Assembly: GCF_003240565.2 (NCBI RefSeq)
Contig: NZ_CP117255.1
Coordinates: forward strand, 2,772,501 to 2,836,500
Source of the DNA: Rhizobium tumorigenes
GTDB lineage: Bacteria; Pseudomonadota; Alphaproteobacteria; Rhizobiales; Rhizobiaceae
Direction of reading: 5' to 3'
Length of the DNA: 64,000 bases
The translations under genes and the position numbers were made by a program. Of this stretch, positions 9,494-21,389 are shown one piece after another. The notes beneath the pieces were generated by a model, which saw nothing but the letters and a program-made list of their open reading frames with translations, was not told the origin of the DNA and made no database searches. Positions within the stretch are counted from its first letter, which is position 1, and each line of letters opens with the position of its first letter.

Positions 9494-9565
9494 CTCCACC
9501 TCGATCCTACGCTCGGAAAACCGCGTGCTCAACAACTTCAGCTGGCTGTCGACAGCGGTGGAAAC
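9494..9565 (-). pseudogene. Decayed fragment of a clpB-like 3' region
   Basis: Positions 9494-9553 align without gaps to 10224-10283 inside the intact clpB with 47 of 60 bases identical. The match then resumes (GCGGTGGAA at 9555-9563 against 10311-10319) after a 27-base deletion. Read on the minus strand it would encode VDSQLKLLSTRFSERRIEVE, matching Clp[21 protein letters not shown], then a stop five codons later. It is therefore a remnant of a second clpB-type gene end, in the same orientation as clpB and about 0.7 kb from the matching segment. It cannot make a functional protein. Confidence 0.7.
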
Positions 9566-9644
9566 GGCACGTCACGTGGTTGCTACGAAGTTGCAATCGA
9601 GTATCTTCCTGCCTCAGACCACTGAAGTGTCAGAATGGAGTCCG

Positions 9645-9857
9645 ATGACAAACTCTCGTAAGGATCTGTTTTTTGCTCTGGCCATGATCGTTGCCGGCAC
9701 AGCAGCATTTTTCCTTTTCCTCTACCTCGCCGGCATCGATCCCGATGAGCAATCACTGGGCGTGATGGAATGGGTCATCGCCGGAATTCTCATCGGACCC
9801 GGCTTTGGTTATCTCCTGAAGTGGAGTAGCAAGCGGGGTAAGAAGAATGACGGTTAG
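9645..9857 (+). CDS. Small two-helix membrane protein
   Basis: 70 residues with two strongly hydrophobic segments: LFFALAMIVAGTAAFFLFLY (about 8-27) and VIAGILIGPGFGYLLKW (about 46-62), separated by an acidic turn (DPDEQ) and ending in a lysine-rich cytosolic tail. GGAG stands at 9637-9640 ahead of the ATG at 9645. The pattern of charged ends and two helices makes a real gene plausible, but I do not recognise the family. It lies alone between the clpB remnant and the clpB terminator, in the opposite orientation to clpB. Confidence 0.6.
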   Translation: MTNSRKDLFFALAMIVAGTAAFFLFLYLAGIDPDEQSLGVMEWVIAGILIGPGFGYLLKWSSKRGKKNDG

Positions 9858-9956
9858 ACCCAGGCTTCAACTAGCGGTGGGAGAGCGCCCGCTTGCCGCG
9901 AACTGGATCGCCAACAACTGATTTTCACGCCGAAAGATTGTCGCGCCGCAAAGTAA

Positions 9957-9980
9957 GGGGCCAGCCTTGCGGCCAGCCCC
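9957..9980 (-). terminator. clpB transcription terminator
   Basis: Read on the minus strand, a 10-bp stem (GGGGCTGGCC with GGCTGGCCCC, two G-U pairs) closes on a GCAA tetraloop and is followed by TTACTTT. It lies 28 bp after the clpB stop codon. The U tract is interrupted, but the hairpin is very stable. Confidence 0.6.
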
Positions 9981-10007
9981 CAATATTCTTCTGCAATCCG
10001 CAAACCC

Positions 10008-12608
<2,601 letters not shown>

Positions 12609-12729
12609 CTTAGAACCTCCATGGATCGCCCTGCCCGCTTTTCGGCACAGAACGAGAGTGAGAGAAGACCCCCTGAAAAGGCAGATCCCGGTGCCGCATC
12701 CGTCAGGGACGGTGCCGCAGCCGAAGAAC

Positions 12730-12760
12730 ATATGGGTGGGAAATTACGCTGTTTAAAGGG
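12730..12760 (-). promoter_or_regulatory. Candidate RpoH (sigma-32) promoter of clpB
   Basis: On the minus strand a CTTT(AAA) box (complement of 12755-12758) is followed after 18 bases by CCCATAT (complement of 12730-12736). This resembles the alphaproteobacterial heat-shock pattern CTTG-N17/18-CCCATAT, apart from the T in place of G. It agrees with clpB being a classical RpoH target. Confidence 0.45.
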
Positions 12761-12774
12761 TGCTGAAAACGAAA

Positions 12775-12797
12775 ATACCCCGGATGAACCGGGGTAT
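12775..12797 (-). terminator. Terminator after the DUF4167 gene
   Basis: ATACCCCGG and CCGGGGTAT form a perfect 9-bp stem around a 5-base loop. On the minus strand TTTTCGTTTTC follows. It separates the DUF4167 gene from the clpB promoter region. Confidence 0.75.
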
Positions 12798-12838
12798 CTT
12801 GATGTGTATCAATTCCATGCGCGAAGAGGCGAAAATGC

Positions 12839-13711
12839 CTATTCGGAGCCGACGTCCGCAAGGTTAGGGGCGTCGTTTCCGCCTTCGCCGGGAGCATCGC
12901 CATCGGTGAGGCGCGGGCGGCGCGGACGGCCGGCAGCGCGACGACGCGGCTGGCGCGGCTCCTCGGTGCCCTGGGCTTCCTCGATGGCCACTTCGGCTGG
13001 CGTGCCGACGATTTCTGGCTGAGGGCCGGTACCGTCGTTGGCGGCAGCGGGAGCTGCGGCCGGCGTGCGTGGCGTGTAGACGCGCGGCGTGCGTGGCTGG
13101 CGCGGCGCCCGCTGGACTTCGGCCTGCGGCTGCGGTTGATCGCCCTCGCCAGCCGTTGCATCCTGCTGAACCGGAGCCGGCTGCGGCGCAGGGCTCTGCT
13201 GCTGGCTGGCGACAGGACCGTGGGCCGGTTGCTGCGGCATCGACTGCTGCGGCGCATTGCGGCTCTGCATCGAAGGCGCGATCATTGGCTGATCGTCCAT
13301 CTCGTTGCCGTCCATATCGTCCATGTCGCGCTCGTTGCCGTCGCGATCATTGAAATCCTGCCTGTCTTCGCGCTGGAAGCGTTCCTGCATCTGCGCCTGT
13401 GCGGCTGCGATGATGCGGTAGTAGTGCTCAGCGTGCTGAAGATAGTTTTCCGCCATGACGCGGTCGCCGGAAGAGTGGGAATCGCGAGCCAGTGTCGAAT
13501 ATTTCTCGGCGATGTGCTGGGCGGTACCACGGATCTTCACATCGGGACCGGAACTGTCGTAAGTCCGGGTCAGGGGGTTCGATCCCTTCCGATTGAAGTT
13601 GCTGTTCTGGCTGTTATTGCTGCTGCCGCTGCTGCTGGGGTTTCCGCCGCCGCTGCCGCCGCCGTTGTTGCCACGCCCTCGACCGCGCTTGTTCTGCTGT
13701 CCTGGCCTCAT
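12839..13711 (-). CDS. DUF4167 domain-containing protein
   Basis: 290 residues. The N-terminal 130 residues hold the conserved DUF4167 block: a Gly/Arg/Asn/Ser-rich opening (MRPGQQNKRGRGRGNNGG), then DSSGPDVKIRGTAQHIAEKY and NYLQHAEHYYRIIAAAQAQ. The rest is low complexity: an Asp/Met-rich stretch, a Gln/Pro/Ala-rich linker and an Arg-rich patch, indicating disorder. The basic RGG-like start hints at RNA binding, which is inference. Start 13711 has AAGGAT upstream; the longer frame to 13804 is not preferred. The order clpB-DUF4167-prmC-prfA is typical of rhizobia. Confidence 0.85.
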   Translation of the reverse strand: MRPGQQNKRGRGRGNNGGGSGGGNPSSSGSSNNSQNSNFNRKGSNPLTRTYDSSGPDVKIRGTAQHIAEKYSTLARDSHSSGDRVMAENYLQHAEHYYRIIAAAQAQMQERFQREDRQDFNDRDGNERDMDDMDGNEMDDQPMIAPSMQSRNAPQQSMPQQPAHGPVASQQQSPAPQPAPVQQDATAGEGDQPQPQAEVQRAPRQPRTPRVYTPRTPAAAPAAANDGTGPQPEIVGTPAEVAIEEAQGTEEPRQPRRRAAGRPRRPRLTDGDAPGEGGNDAPNLADVGSE

Positions 13712-13995
13712 AGATCCTTCACCTGAATTCTCTTGTTGTGATAATTGCGCGCGGCACCCTGCCGCCATGGCCGGACAAACCGAGCCAGGGCCTGCGTGCC
13801 GCAAGCAGATCGGGTCTAACCCCCGTCTGCCGCTCGACTACGTCAGATTAACTGAATCACGCATCGGGTACGTTCAACCTTCAACACTCTTTCAAGAGAG
13901 CGGACCCCTGAGGCTGACCGGAACCCGAACGAATCTCCCATTCGTTTCCGGCTGCCCAACGCGTGAGCGCAACCTATATTGCTTCCCGGCTAAAT
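13712..13995. other. Intergenic region between DUF4167 and prmC
   Basis: No gene is supported here. It contains a perfect 7-bp hairpin AACGAAT/ATTCGTT around 13928-13945 and a CTATAT hexamer at 13974-13979. It should hold the promoter of the DUF4167 gene on the minus strand. Confidence 0.4.
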
Positions 13996-14045
13996 CCAAG
14001 TCCTTTTCTTTAGCAGCATGATAAAGTAGGAAAGACTTGGTTTTT
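13996..14045. terminator. Long hairpin after prmC (terminator on either strand)
   Basis: CCAAGTC (13996-14002) pairs with GACTTGG (14034-14040), and the inner arms are also partly complementary. The hairpin begins 13 bp past the prmC stop codon. The run of T residues (14041-14045) is on the plus-strand side, so it would terminate plus-strand transcription best. It may end prmC mRNA or an unseen plus-strand small RNA. Confidence 0.45.
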
Positions 14046-14052
14046 CAGCGTG

Positions 14053-14925
14053 TTATATACCTTTTGCGAAGATAAGGGCGCGGTCGTTGTGACCATAATC
14101 GCGCGCCGCTTCTATCAATCTGAACCCCGAGCCCTCGAACAAGCCGGTAACTGTCGGGCGCTGGTCATAACCGATTTCGAGACCGAGCACGCCGTCGTCG
14201 TGAAGAAATTGCGCAGCGTCCGCAGCGATTGCCCGGTAGGCATCGAGGCCATCCCGGCCGCCATCGAGCGCCGCCGTCGGATCGAAATCCCTGACCTCCG
14301 GAGCTAGCGTCTGCATAACGTCCGATACGATATAAGGGGGATTTGAGACGATTGCGTGAAACTGCCCCGAAATCGGCGTGAACCAGCTGCCCTCTGCAGT
14401 GCGGAACCGGTCGGCAAGGCCATTCCGTTCGGCATTCCCCCTGGCCGTCGCCAGTGCCTCGGCGGAGATATCACTGCCCAAACCCGTTGCATCGCGACAT
14501 TCATGCAGCAGGGCGAGGCAGATGGCGCCGGTGCCCGTGCCCATGTCGAGAATATCGATGGTCCCGTGCACGTCGACCAGCCTGCGCAGATGCGGCAGGA
14601 CGCTGTCCACCAGGATCTCGGTGTCCGCCCGGGGCTCCAGCGTCGCCGCCGACAGGCGCAGCGGCAGGCCGTAGAATTCCCGCTCGCCAAGAATGCGATA
14701 CACCGGCTCATGGCGCAGGCGACGCGCGATGGCGTCCTCCAGACGCACGACCCCTTCGGCATCCACCGTTTGGTCGGAGCGAGTGACGATCTCGGTGAAC
14801 GTCAGCCCGAACAGCCCGGATACCAGCACCTTGGCATCAGCAGCAGGATCGTCGAGACCCGCCTCGGCAAACCGGTTGCGGGTGGATACCTGCAATGCGC
14901 CGATTGTCTGGCCGGCGTCGCTCAC
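14053..14925 (-). CDS. prmC: Release factor glutamine N5-methyltransferase
   Basis: 290 residues. PrmC methylates the glutamine of the GGQ loop of release factors 1 and 2 using S-adenosylmethionine, raising termination efficiency. The SAM-binding motif [14 protein letters not shown] lies near residue 120 and the substrate-glutamine motif NPPYI near residue 190. The N-terminal helical domain that docks on the release factor precedes it. Its ATG overlaps the prfA stop by four bases (ATGA type), so the enzyme and its substrate are translationally coupled. Confidence 0.95.
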   Translation of the reverse strand: MSDAGQTIGALQVSTRNRFAEAGLDDPAADAKVLVSGLFGLTFTEIVTRSDQTVDAEGVVRLEDAIARRLRHEPVYRILGEREFYGLPLRLSAATLEPRADTEILVDSVLPHLRRLVDVHGTIDILDMGTGTGAICLALLHECRDATGLGSDISAEALATARGNAERNGLADRFRTAEGSWFTPISGQFHAIVSNPPYIVSDVMQTLAPEVRDFDPTAALDGGRDGLDAYRAIAADAAQFLHDDGVLGLEIGYDQRPTVTGLFEGSGFRLIEAARDYGHNDRALIFAKGI

Positions 14926-16001
14926 ATGCGATCCCCGAGCTGGGCAAGCTGGCTTGCCTGGTGATCGGCACGCAGTGCATCGACGACATCGTCGATCTCG
15001 CCTTCCATCATCCGGTCCAGCTTGTAGAGCGTCAGGTTGATGCGATGGTCAGTGATGCGCCCTTGCGGAAAATTATAGGTGCGGATGCGCTCCGAGCGGT
15101 CGCCGGAGCCGACCTGGCTCTTGCGGTCGGCCGAGCGCTCGTTGTCAACCCGCTGGCGCTCCATGTCGTAGAGCCTCGAGCGAAGCACCTGCATCGCCTT
15201 GGCGCGGTTCTGGTGCTGCGATTTTTCTGAACTGGTGACGACAATGCCAGACGGCATGTGGGTGATGCGAACCGCCGAGTCCGTCGTATTGACGTGCTGG
15301 CCACCGGCGCCCGACGAGCGCATCGTATCGATACGGATATCCTGCTCGCGCACTTCGATATCCACCTCTTCGGCCTCGGGCAGCACCGCGACGGTGGCTG
15401 CCGAGGTATGGATACGGCCGCCAGCCTCGGTGGCCGGCACACGCTGCACCCTGTGCACCCCGGATTCGAACTTGAGCTTGGAAAAAACGCCTTTGCCGGT
15501 GATCGTCGCGATCACTTCCTTGTAGCCGCCCGCTTCGCCATCGCTCGAGGAGAGAATTTCGACCTTCCAGCCGTTCACCGAGGCGAAACGCTCGTACATT
15601 CGGAACAGGTCGCCGGCAAACAGCGCCGCTTCGGAACCGCCGGTTCCTGCACGGATTTCGAGGATGGCGCTCTTCTCGTCGGCGGCATCCTTCGGCAGCA
15701 GCAGGATCTGGATCTCGGTCTCCAGCGTCTCGATACGCTCGCGCACGCCGGGCAGTTCCATGTCGGCCAGATCGCGCATCTCGCGGTCGACCGTCCTGTC
15801 GCCCAGCATCGCTTCGAGATCGGCCCGCTCGGCCGTCGCTTTTTCGTAGTCGCGGATCTTCATGACGACCGGCTGCAGCTCGGAATATTCGGACGCCAGC
15901 TTGACGTAGACATCCGCCGCCGGGCCTTCCGACATGCGCGCCTCGATCTCGCCGAACCGGCGCTCCAGCTCACGCATTTTTTCAACAGGAAGTGTAGCCA
16001 C
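14922..16001 (-). CDS. prfA: Peptide chain release factor 1
   Basis: 359 residues, full length. RF1 reads UAA and UAG stop codons and triggers peptide release. The catalytic GGQ loop is seen in [18 protein letters not shown] near residue 230, which PrmC methylates. The class I release-factor core and C-terminal domain 4 follow ([20 protein letters not shown]). The start [16 protein letters not shown] is standard. It is followed by prmC with a four-base overlap. Confidence 0.97.
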   Translation of the reverse strand: MATLPVEKMRELERRFGEIEARMSEGPAADVYVKLASEYSELQPVVMKIRDYEKATAERADLEAMLGDRTVDREMRDLADMELPGVRERIETLETEIQILLLPKDAADEKSAILEIRAGTGGSEAALFAGDLFRMYERFASVNGWKVEILSSSDGEAGGYKEVIATITGKGVFSKLKFESGVHRVQRVPATEAGGRIHTSAATVAVLPEAEEVDIEVREQDIRIDTMRSSGAGGQHVNTTDSAVRITHMPSGIVVTSSEKSQHQNRAKAMQVLRSRLYDMERQRVDNERSADRKSQVGSGDRSERIRTYNFPQGRITDHRINLTLYKLDRMMEGEIDDVVDALRADHQASQLAQLGDRM

Positions 16002-16102
16002 AGTCGAACTCCGAATTTTCCAGGACGCCCTGATGTCAGGCGCCGTTATCCATGGCGATTATCTGGCGGCCAGCCGTTGAACCGCACGTCTCGCCCCGAT
16101 CC

Positions 16103-16241
16103 CCCCTCATTCCAGTGCTTGTCACAGGAATCCAGTGCGCCCAGTGCTAGGCGCGCAAGACCTCCCGATTACCGAGATAAGTCTTTTCACCACGCAAACG
16201 CGCCGTGGCTGGATTCCTGTGACAAGCACAGGAATGAGGGG
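16103..16241. repeat. Palindromic intergenic repeat, copy 1
   Basis: About 139 bp with 32-base inverted terminal arms: CCCTCATTCCAGTGCTTG and onwards at the left, its near-perfect reverse complement at the right ending in GGAATGAGGG. The inner part differs from the other two copies in this window (25817 and 34074). It lies between prfA and ptsP, so the RNA would fold into a long hairpin between two minus-strand genes. It is comparable in kind to RIME/ABC-type elements of rhizobia; I cannot assign it to a named family. Confidence 0.85.
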
Positions 16242-16388
16242 AGAGCGTAGCGCCTTCCAAACACGCGCGAGAGCCAGACCGCGGGAACCAGGACCCTAGC
16301 TCCCCATGCCTGGCCCAGCCCTGAAAGGACGGGCAGAGCGCCTCTTACCTCTTTCCACCGCAGTCAGCAACAGAAGGCGCAAGAGCGG

Positions 16389-18656
16389 CTACAAGGGAAT
16401 ATTGTGGGTCAGGGCGAACTGCGCAAGGATGTCGCGCACCGAGAGCGTCGGGTTGCGGTCGTCCAATGCCTCTTCCATGACCGCCGCCAGCGCGCCGACA
16501 TCGAGACCCAGCAGCATCGCCTTGACCGGCCCGATCGAGGCTGGCGACATCGACACCGAGCGGAAGCCGATGCCCATCAGCGCCATCGCCGAGATCGGCT
16601 TGCCGGCAAGCTCACCACACAGCGTCACCGGGGTCTTGTTGCGCTCGCCGGCGCGCACGATGTCCCGCAGGATGCGCAGGAAAGGCCGCCCCAGCGTGTC
16701 GAACCGGTCGGACACGCGGGCATTGCCGCGATCGACCGCCATGGAAAACTGGAAAAGGTCGTTGGAGCCGACCGAGACGAAATCGACGGCAGCCATGAGC
16801 TCGTCGAGTTGCCAGAGCAGCGCCGGCACTTCGAGCATGGCGCCGAACTGCAGCTTGCGAGGCAGCGCATGGCCGAAGCGCGACAGATGGTGGACTTCCT
16901 TCTGCAGCAGTTCGCGCACCGCCTTGATCTCGGAAACCTCCGTGACCATCGGCACCATCATCTTCAGTTCGCCGTCGGCGGCGGCCTTCAGCATGGCGCG
17001 CAGCTGGGTGCGCAACAGACCTGGCCTATCCAGCGAAAGCCGGATGGCGCGCCAGCCGAGTGCGGGGTTTTCTTCCTGATGCGCCCGGAAATAGGGCACG
17101 ACCTTGTCGCCGCCGATATCCAGCGTGCGGAAGGTAACGACGTGGTCGCCCGCCTGCTTCAGGACATTGCGGTAGAACATTTCCTGCTCATCGGCCTTCG
17201 GCATCGTCGACGCGATCATGAACTGCAGCTCGGTGCGGAAAAGGCCGATGCCTTCGGCGCCGGATTCGGCCAATTGCGGAAGATCGACCAGCAGGCCGGC
17301 ATTCATCAGCAGTGTGATGCGCTGGCCGTCCCGCGTGACCGGCTCGACGGCACGCAGCGCACGGAACTGCTCCTGGCGGCGGGCGCGGAACTTGACCTTC
17401 TCTTCATAGGACTTCAGGTGATCGGCCATCGGCCGCAGATGAACATGGCCCTCGTCGCCATCGATGATGACGGAATCGCCGTTTTCAGCCAGCGCCACGA
17501 CGCCGGCCGCCTGTCCGACGACCGGAATGCCCATCGCCCGCGCGACGATGACGACATGGCTGGTGACGGCGCTGTCTTCCAGCACCAGGCCGCGAATGTT
17601 GTCGCGCGGATAGTCGAGCAGCTCGGCAGCCCCCATGGCGCGGGCGAAGATGACCGCGTCGTTGGGGAAACCATCCGTCGTGTTGCGGCCGGTATGGCCG
17701 GTCAGTTGCCGCAGCAGCCGGTTGGCCAGATCCTCGAAATCGTGCATGCGGTCGCGCAGGTACGGGTCGGTGAGCCGCATCATCCGCGCCTTCGTGTCGC
17801 TCTGCACTTTCTCGACCGCAGCCTCGGCCGTTAGGCCGTTGCGGATCGCCTCCTCGAGCTTGCGAACCCAGCCCTGGTCGTGGGCGAACATGCGGTAGGT
17901 TTCCAGCACCTCGCGGTGCTCCCCTTCCATCGACACGTCGCGACGCGACAGCATGTCGTCGATGGAAATGCGCAAGGAACCGAGGGCATCGGCCATGCGC
18001 GAAATTTCGTGGTCGGTGTCTTCGTTGAGCAGGTTTGTGACGACGACCCGCGGCTCGTGCAGCACGACATAGCCGAGGCCGATGCCTTCATTGTAGCTGT
18101 CGCCATCGATCGTGACCGAGCGTGTCAGGTCGAGTTCGAGGCCGGGCTTCGAGATCTTCTTGAGGTCGCCGGTGGCGATCATCTCGGCCAGCACCATGGC
18201 CGTCGTCTCGAGCGCTTCCAGCTCCTCGTCGCGGTAGGTGCGGCTGGCCTTGTTCTGCACGACGAGAACGCCGAGCGACCGGCCGGCCCGCAGGATCGGC
18301 ACACCGAGGAAGGAGTGATAGATCTCTTCTCCGGTTTCCGGCAGATACCGGAAGGCCGGGTGGGACTGGGCGTCGGAGAGATTGAGAGATTGCGCCGAGG
18401 CAGCGATGGTGCCGACCAGGCCCTGGCCCATCTTCAACTGCGCAAGATGGACGGAATCCTTGTTGAGACCTTCGGTGGCATATAGCTCGAGCACGCCGTC
18501 TGCGCGCAGAACGTAGACCGAGCATACCTCCGCCACCATGTTGCTGGCGATCTGGCGAACGATCCGGTCTAGGCGATCCTGCGGTTCAAGCGGCTCCGCC
18601 ATCAGCTCGCGCAGCCGCTTGAGCAGGACGCGCGGACCGCCGGAAAGGTCTCTCAT
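16389..18656 (-). CDS. ptsP: PTS enzyme I-Ntr (PEP-protein phosphotransferase)
   Basis: 755 residues. EI-Ntr starts the nitrogen-related phosphotransfer chain (EI-Ntr to NPr to EIIA-Ntr), taking phosphate from PEP. The N-terminal GAF domain (about 20-160) is the sensory module found in PtsP but not in sugar-type EI. The phosphohistidine site is in LEDSAVTSHVVIVARAMG near residue 340, and the PEP-binding barrel follows (SEGIGLFRTELQFM; LCGELAG near the C-terminus). The start at 18656 has GGGAG nine bases upstream, so the longer frame from 18692 is dropped. lysC precedes it on the same strand. Confidence 0.95.
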   Translation of the reverse strand: MRDLSGGPRVLLKRLRELMAEPLEPQDRLDRIVRQIASNMVAEVCSVYVLRADGVLELYATEGLNKDSVHLAQLKMGQGLVGTIAASAQSLNLSDAQSHPAFRYLPETGEEIYHSFLGVPILRAGRSLGVLVVQNKASRTYRDEELEALETTAMVLAEMIATGDLKKISKPGLELDLTRSVTIDGDSYNEGIGLGYVVLHEPRVVVTNLLNEDTDHEISRMADALGSLRISIDDMLSRRDVSMEGEHREVLETYRMFAHDQGWVRKLEEAIRNGLTAEAAVEKVQSDTKARMMRLTDPYLRDRMHDFEDLANRLLRQLTGHTGRNTTDGFPNDAVIFARAMGAAELLDYPRDNIRGLVLEDSAVTSHVVIVARAMGIPVVGQAAGVVALAENGDSVIIDGDEGHVHLRPMADHLKSYEEKVKFRARRQEQFRALRAVEPVTRDGQRITLLMNAGLLVDLPQLAESGAEGIGLFRTELQFMIASTMPKADEQEMFYRNVLKQAGDHVVTFRTLDIGGDKVVPYFRAHQEENPALGWRAIRLSLDRPGLLRTQLRAMLKAAADGELKMMVPMVTEVSEIKAVRELLQKEVHHLSRFGHALPRKLQFGAMLEVPALLWQLDELMAAVDFVSVGSNDLFQFSMAVDRGNARVSDRFDTLGRPFLRILRDIVRAGERNKTPVTLCGELAGKPISAMALMGIGFRSVSMSPASIGPVKAMLLGLDVGALAAVMEEALDDRNPTLSVRDILAQFALTHNIPL

Positions 18657-18744
18657 TGCGTCACGCTCCCGAAAATCATGTCCACGCTGCAAAGGGTGTC
18701 ACGAAGCATCTAGCGCTTCGCCCCGCCCCCTCTGCAGTTTCAAA

Positions 18745-19998
18745 TCAACTCTTATCCAGACCGTAGCAGGAATGCAAAGTCCTGACTGCAAGTTCTGCAT
18801 AGGGGCCGTCGATCAGGATCGAAATCTTGATTTCCGAGGTGGTGATTGCCTTGATGTTGATGCCTTTTTCAGCAAGTGCTCGGAAAGCGCTCGCTGCAAC
18901 GCCTGCGTGCGAACGCATGCCGATGCCAATCACCGAAACCTTGACCAGACCCGATTCGTTCTGGATGACATCGTAGCCGATCTGGCTCTTGTGTTCGCCG
19001 AGAACGGCCAGGGCCTTGTCGACGTCGCCGGACGGCACGGTGAAGGTCATGTCCGTGGTCGAGCCGTCCTCGGAGATGTTCTGGACGATCATGTCGACAT
19101 TGATATGGTTTTCAGCGAGCGGCCCGAAAATCGCAGCAGACACGCCGGGGCGGTCGGAAAGCCGCCGGAGCGAAATCTGCGCTTCATCCTTGGCATAGGC
19201 GATGCCGGTTACGACTTCCTGTTCCACGATCTCTTCCTCATCACAAATCAGCGTTCCGGGCGGGTTCAGAAGGTCGCCCATGCCCGGCGCATCGGGGTCT
19301 TCGAAAGACGAGCGCACGAAGGTGCGGACCTTGAATACCATGGCAAGTTCGACGGAGCGCACCTGCAGCACCTTGGCGCCGAGCGACGCCATCTCGAGCA
19401 TTTCCTCGAAGGCGATCTTCTTCAGGCGGCGCGCCTTCGGCACGATGCGCGGGTCGGTCGTATAGACGCCGTCGACGTCTGTGTAGATGTCGCAGCGGTC
19501 GGCCTTGACGGCCGCAGCAATCGCCACAGCCGAGGTATCGGAGCCGCCACGCCCGAGCGTCGAGATGCGGTTGTCGGGACCAAGACCCTGGAAGCCGGCA
19601 ACGACGGCCACCTGGCCCTCGCCCATGCGGCGGATGATCTCGTCGCCGTTGATCTCGAGGATGCGCGCCGCGCCATGGGCGTTGTCGGTCTTGATGGGGA
19701 TCTGCCAGCCCTGCCAAGAGCGCGCATTGATGCCGAGGTGCTGCAGCGCGATGGCCACCAGCCCGGAGGTCACCTGCTCGCCGGAGGCCACGACGGCATC
19801 GTATTCACGCGCATCGTGCATCGGCGATGCGTCGCGGGTCCATGAGACCAGTTCGTTGGTCTTGCCAGACATCGCCGAGACGACGACGGCGACTTCGTGG
19901 CCGGCATCGACCTCGCGTTTCACATGCCGGGCGACGACGCGAATACGATCCATGTCCGCGACGGAGGTTCCGCCGAATTTCATCACGATGCGTGCCAT
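18745..19998 (-). CDS. lysC: Aspartate kinase (lysine/threonine-regulated type)
   Basis: 417 residues. It phosphorylates aspartate in the first step toward lysine, threonine, methionine and diaminopimelate. The start MARIVMKFGGTSVADMDRI carries the KFGGTS ATP-binding motif; GRGGSDTSAVAIA lies near residue 170. Two C-terminal ACT domains (about 265-410) are the allosteric sites for end products. It is the class with a separate kinase and no fused homoserine dehydrogenase. lysA at the other end of this window completes the same pathway but is 43 kb away. Confidence 0.96.
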   Translation of the reverse strand: MARIVMKFGGTSVADMDRIRVVARHVKREVDAGHEVAVVVSAMSGKTNELVSWTRDASPMHDAREYDAVVASGEQVTSGLVAIALQHLGINARSWQGWQIPIKTDNAHGAARILEINGDEIIRRMGEGQVAVVAGFQGLGPDNRISTLGRGGSDTSAVAIAAAVKADRCDIYTDVDGVYTTDPRIVPKARRLKKIAFEEMLEMASLGAKVLQVRSVELAMVFKVRTFVRSSFEDPDAPGMGDLLNPPGTLICDEEEIVEQEVVTGIAYAKDEAQISLRRLSDRPGVSAAIFGPLAENHINVDMIVQNISEDGSTTDMTFTVPSGDVDKALAVLGEHKSQIGYDVIQNESGLVKVSVIGIGMRSHAGVAASAFRALAEKGINIKAITTSEIKISILIDGPYAELAVRTLHSCYGLDKS

Positions 19999-20279
19999 AA
20001 GCCTCTACCCATAGTGGCGCGTCTCGTCACCGAGACCCACCATACGACAAGGCTCCGCCCGGGGCAGCCAAAGCCAGGGCTTTTCACACTGCCGGTGCAC
20101 CGGAAACGGAGCGTCTATTTCGGCCGTCTCATACCGACTTTGATGGGTGCGTGCAATGGGCATGCGACATCGATATGACGGGCTGAAAAGGCCGGTGTCA
20201 GTGTCAAACGATGCGCTACATTAGACAACCCCGGCAATAAAGTCTTAAAGCTTATGCGCGAGTGTAGACGAGCCGCCTC
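19999..20279. other. Divergent promoter region of lysC and the diguanylate cyclase
   Basis: 281 bp without a gene between two divergent starts. I see no strong promoter hexamers and no leader hairpin or terminator of the kind that would suggest a lysine riboswitch ahead of lysC. Confidence 0.4.
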
Positions 20280-21362
20280 ATGCAAAGCCAGAAATCGACG
20301 ATGACCAACCCGCCAGCTCCGCGTTTCCTCGACCGCCTGAAGGCGCTTGGCACATCGCTTGTCTCAGCTGGCAATCCGGCCGTTCGTCATCTGGAGCAGC
20401 AGCTGCGCGAAAAGGAAGCCACCATCGCGGAGCAGGTCGAGGCGCTGGCCCAGGGCCGCCGGATTTTCAATCGCGCCGCCGAAGCTGCCCGCATCGGCAT
20501 ATGGCAATGCAGCCTGCCCGACGAGACCCTGACCTGGACGGATGTGGTCTACGACATTTTCGACCTGCCGCGCGATCTTCAGGCCGGCAGAGCGGCAACT
20601 CTTGCCTGTTACACCCCGTCCTCCGCCAAGGAATTGCAGGAAAAGCGCCGTCTCGCCATCGAGACACGCAGCGGCTTCACGATGGATGCGGAGATCGTGA
20701 CGCAGAAGGGCAACCACCGCTGGATCCGCATAACCGCCACGGTGGAAAGCGAGGGCGACAAGCCCATTCGCATCTTCGGCATCAAGCAGGACATCACGGA
20801 CGCCAAGCTGCTATTCGATCGCACCCGCCACCTTGCCGATTTCGACATGATGACCGGGCTTGCCAACCGCGCCCAGTTCCAGCTGCGCCTTGCTGCTCTA
20901 TGCGAGGAACACGACCGGTCGAAGGCGCCGGCAGCGCTGCTGCTGGTCGACCTCGACGGCTTCAAGGCGGTCAATGATACCTATGGCCATGCCACCGGCG
21001 ACGCCTGCCTGATCGAGGCGGCCGACCGGCTTCGCGCCGTCTGCAATTGTGCGCATCTGATTGCCCGCATCGGTGGCGACGAGTTTGCGGTTCTGCTGGA
21101 GCAGGATGCCGAACGCGGGACGGTGACCGATATCGCAAGCGACATCGTCCAGATCGTCCGCCGGCCGATGATCCTCGGCGATCTTCTGCTGCACATCGGC
21201 GCCTCCGTCGGCGTTGCACTTGCCGACGGGTCCAGCCCGTCCGAATTGTTCCAGCGGGCCGACACGGCGCTCTATGCCGCCAAGGCCGCCGGGCGCAACA
21301 CCTTCAGCATTTTCGAACCATCGGAGCGCCAGACGCTCTGCGCACCGCGCAGCGCCGCCTGA
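20280..21362 (+). CDS. PAS-GGDEF diguanylate cyclase
   Basis: 360 residues. A short coiled-coil lead (LEQQLREKEATIAEQVEAL) is followed by a PAS domain (about 60-180, ending GIKQDITDAK, the PAC motif) and a GGDEF domain (about 190-350). The active-site loop reads IGGDEF near residue 265 and the metal-binding Asp is in LLVDLDGFKAVND, so cyclic-di-GMP synthesis is likely. No RxxD inhibitory site is visible four residues ahead of the loop. It has no transmembrane segment, so it probably senses a cytosolic cue. It is a single gene diverging from lysC. Confidence 0.9.
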   Translation: MQSQKSTMTNPPAPRFLDRLKALGTSLVSAGNPAVRHLEQQLREKEATIAEQVEALAQGRRIFNRAAEAARIGIWQCSLPDETLTWTDVVYDIFDLPRDLQAGRAATLACYTPSSAKELQEKRRLAIETRSGFTMDAEIVTQKGNHRWIRITATVESEGDKPIRIFGIKQDITDAKLLFDRTRHLADFDMMTGLANRAQFQLRLAALCEEHDRSKAPAALLLVDLDGFKAVNDTYGHATGDACLIEAADRLRAVCNCAHLIARIGGDEFAVLLEQDAERGTVTDIASDIVQIVRRPMILGDLLLHIGASVGVALADGSSPSELFQRADTALYAAKAAGRNTFSIFEPSERQTLCAPRSAA

Positions 21363-21389
21363 AAGCTCCGCACGGATTGGGCCAGCGAG

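Noticed and set aside
9392..9625. 77-codon frame across the clpB remnant
   Set aside because: It lacks a ribosome site and covers the homologous fragment in the antisense direction.
16002..16102. Possible small RNA between prfA and the repeat
   Set aside because: No promoter-like pair and no terminator apart from the repeat itself.
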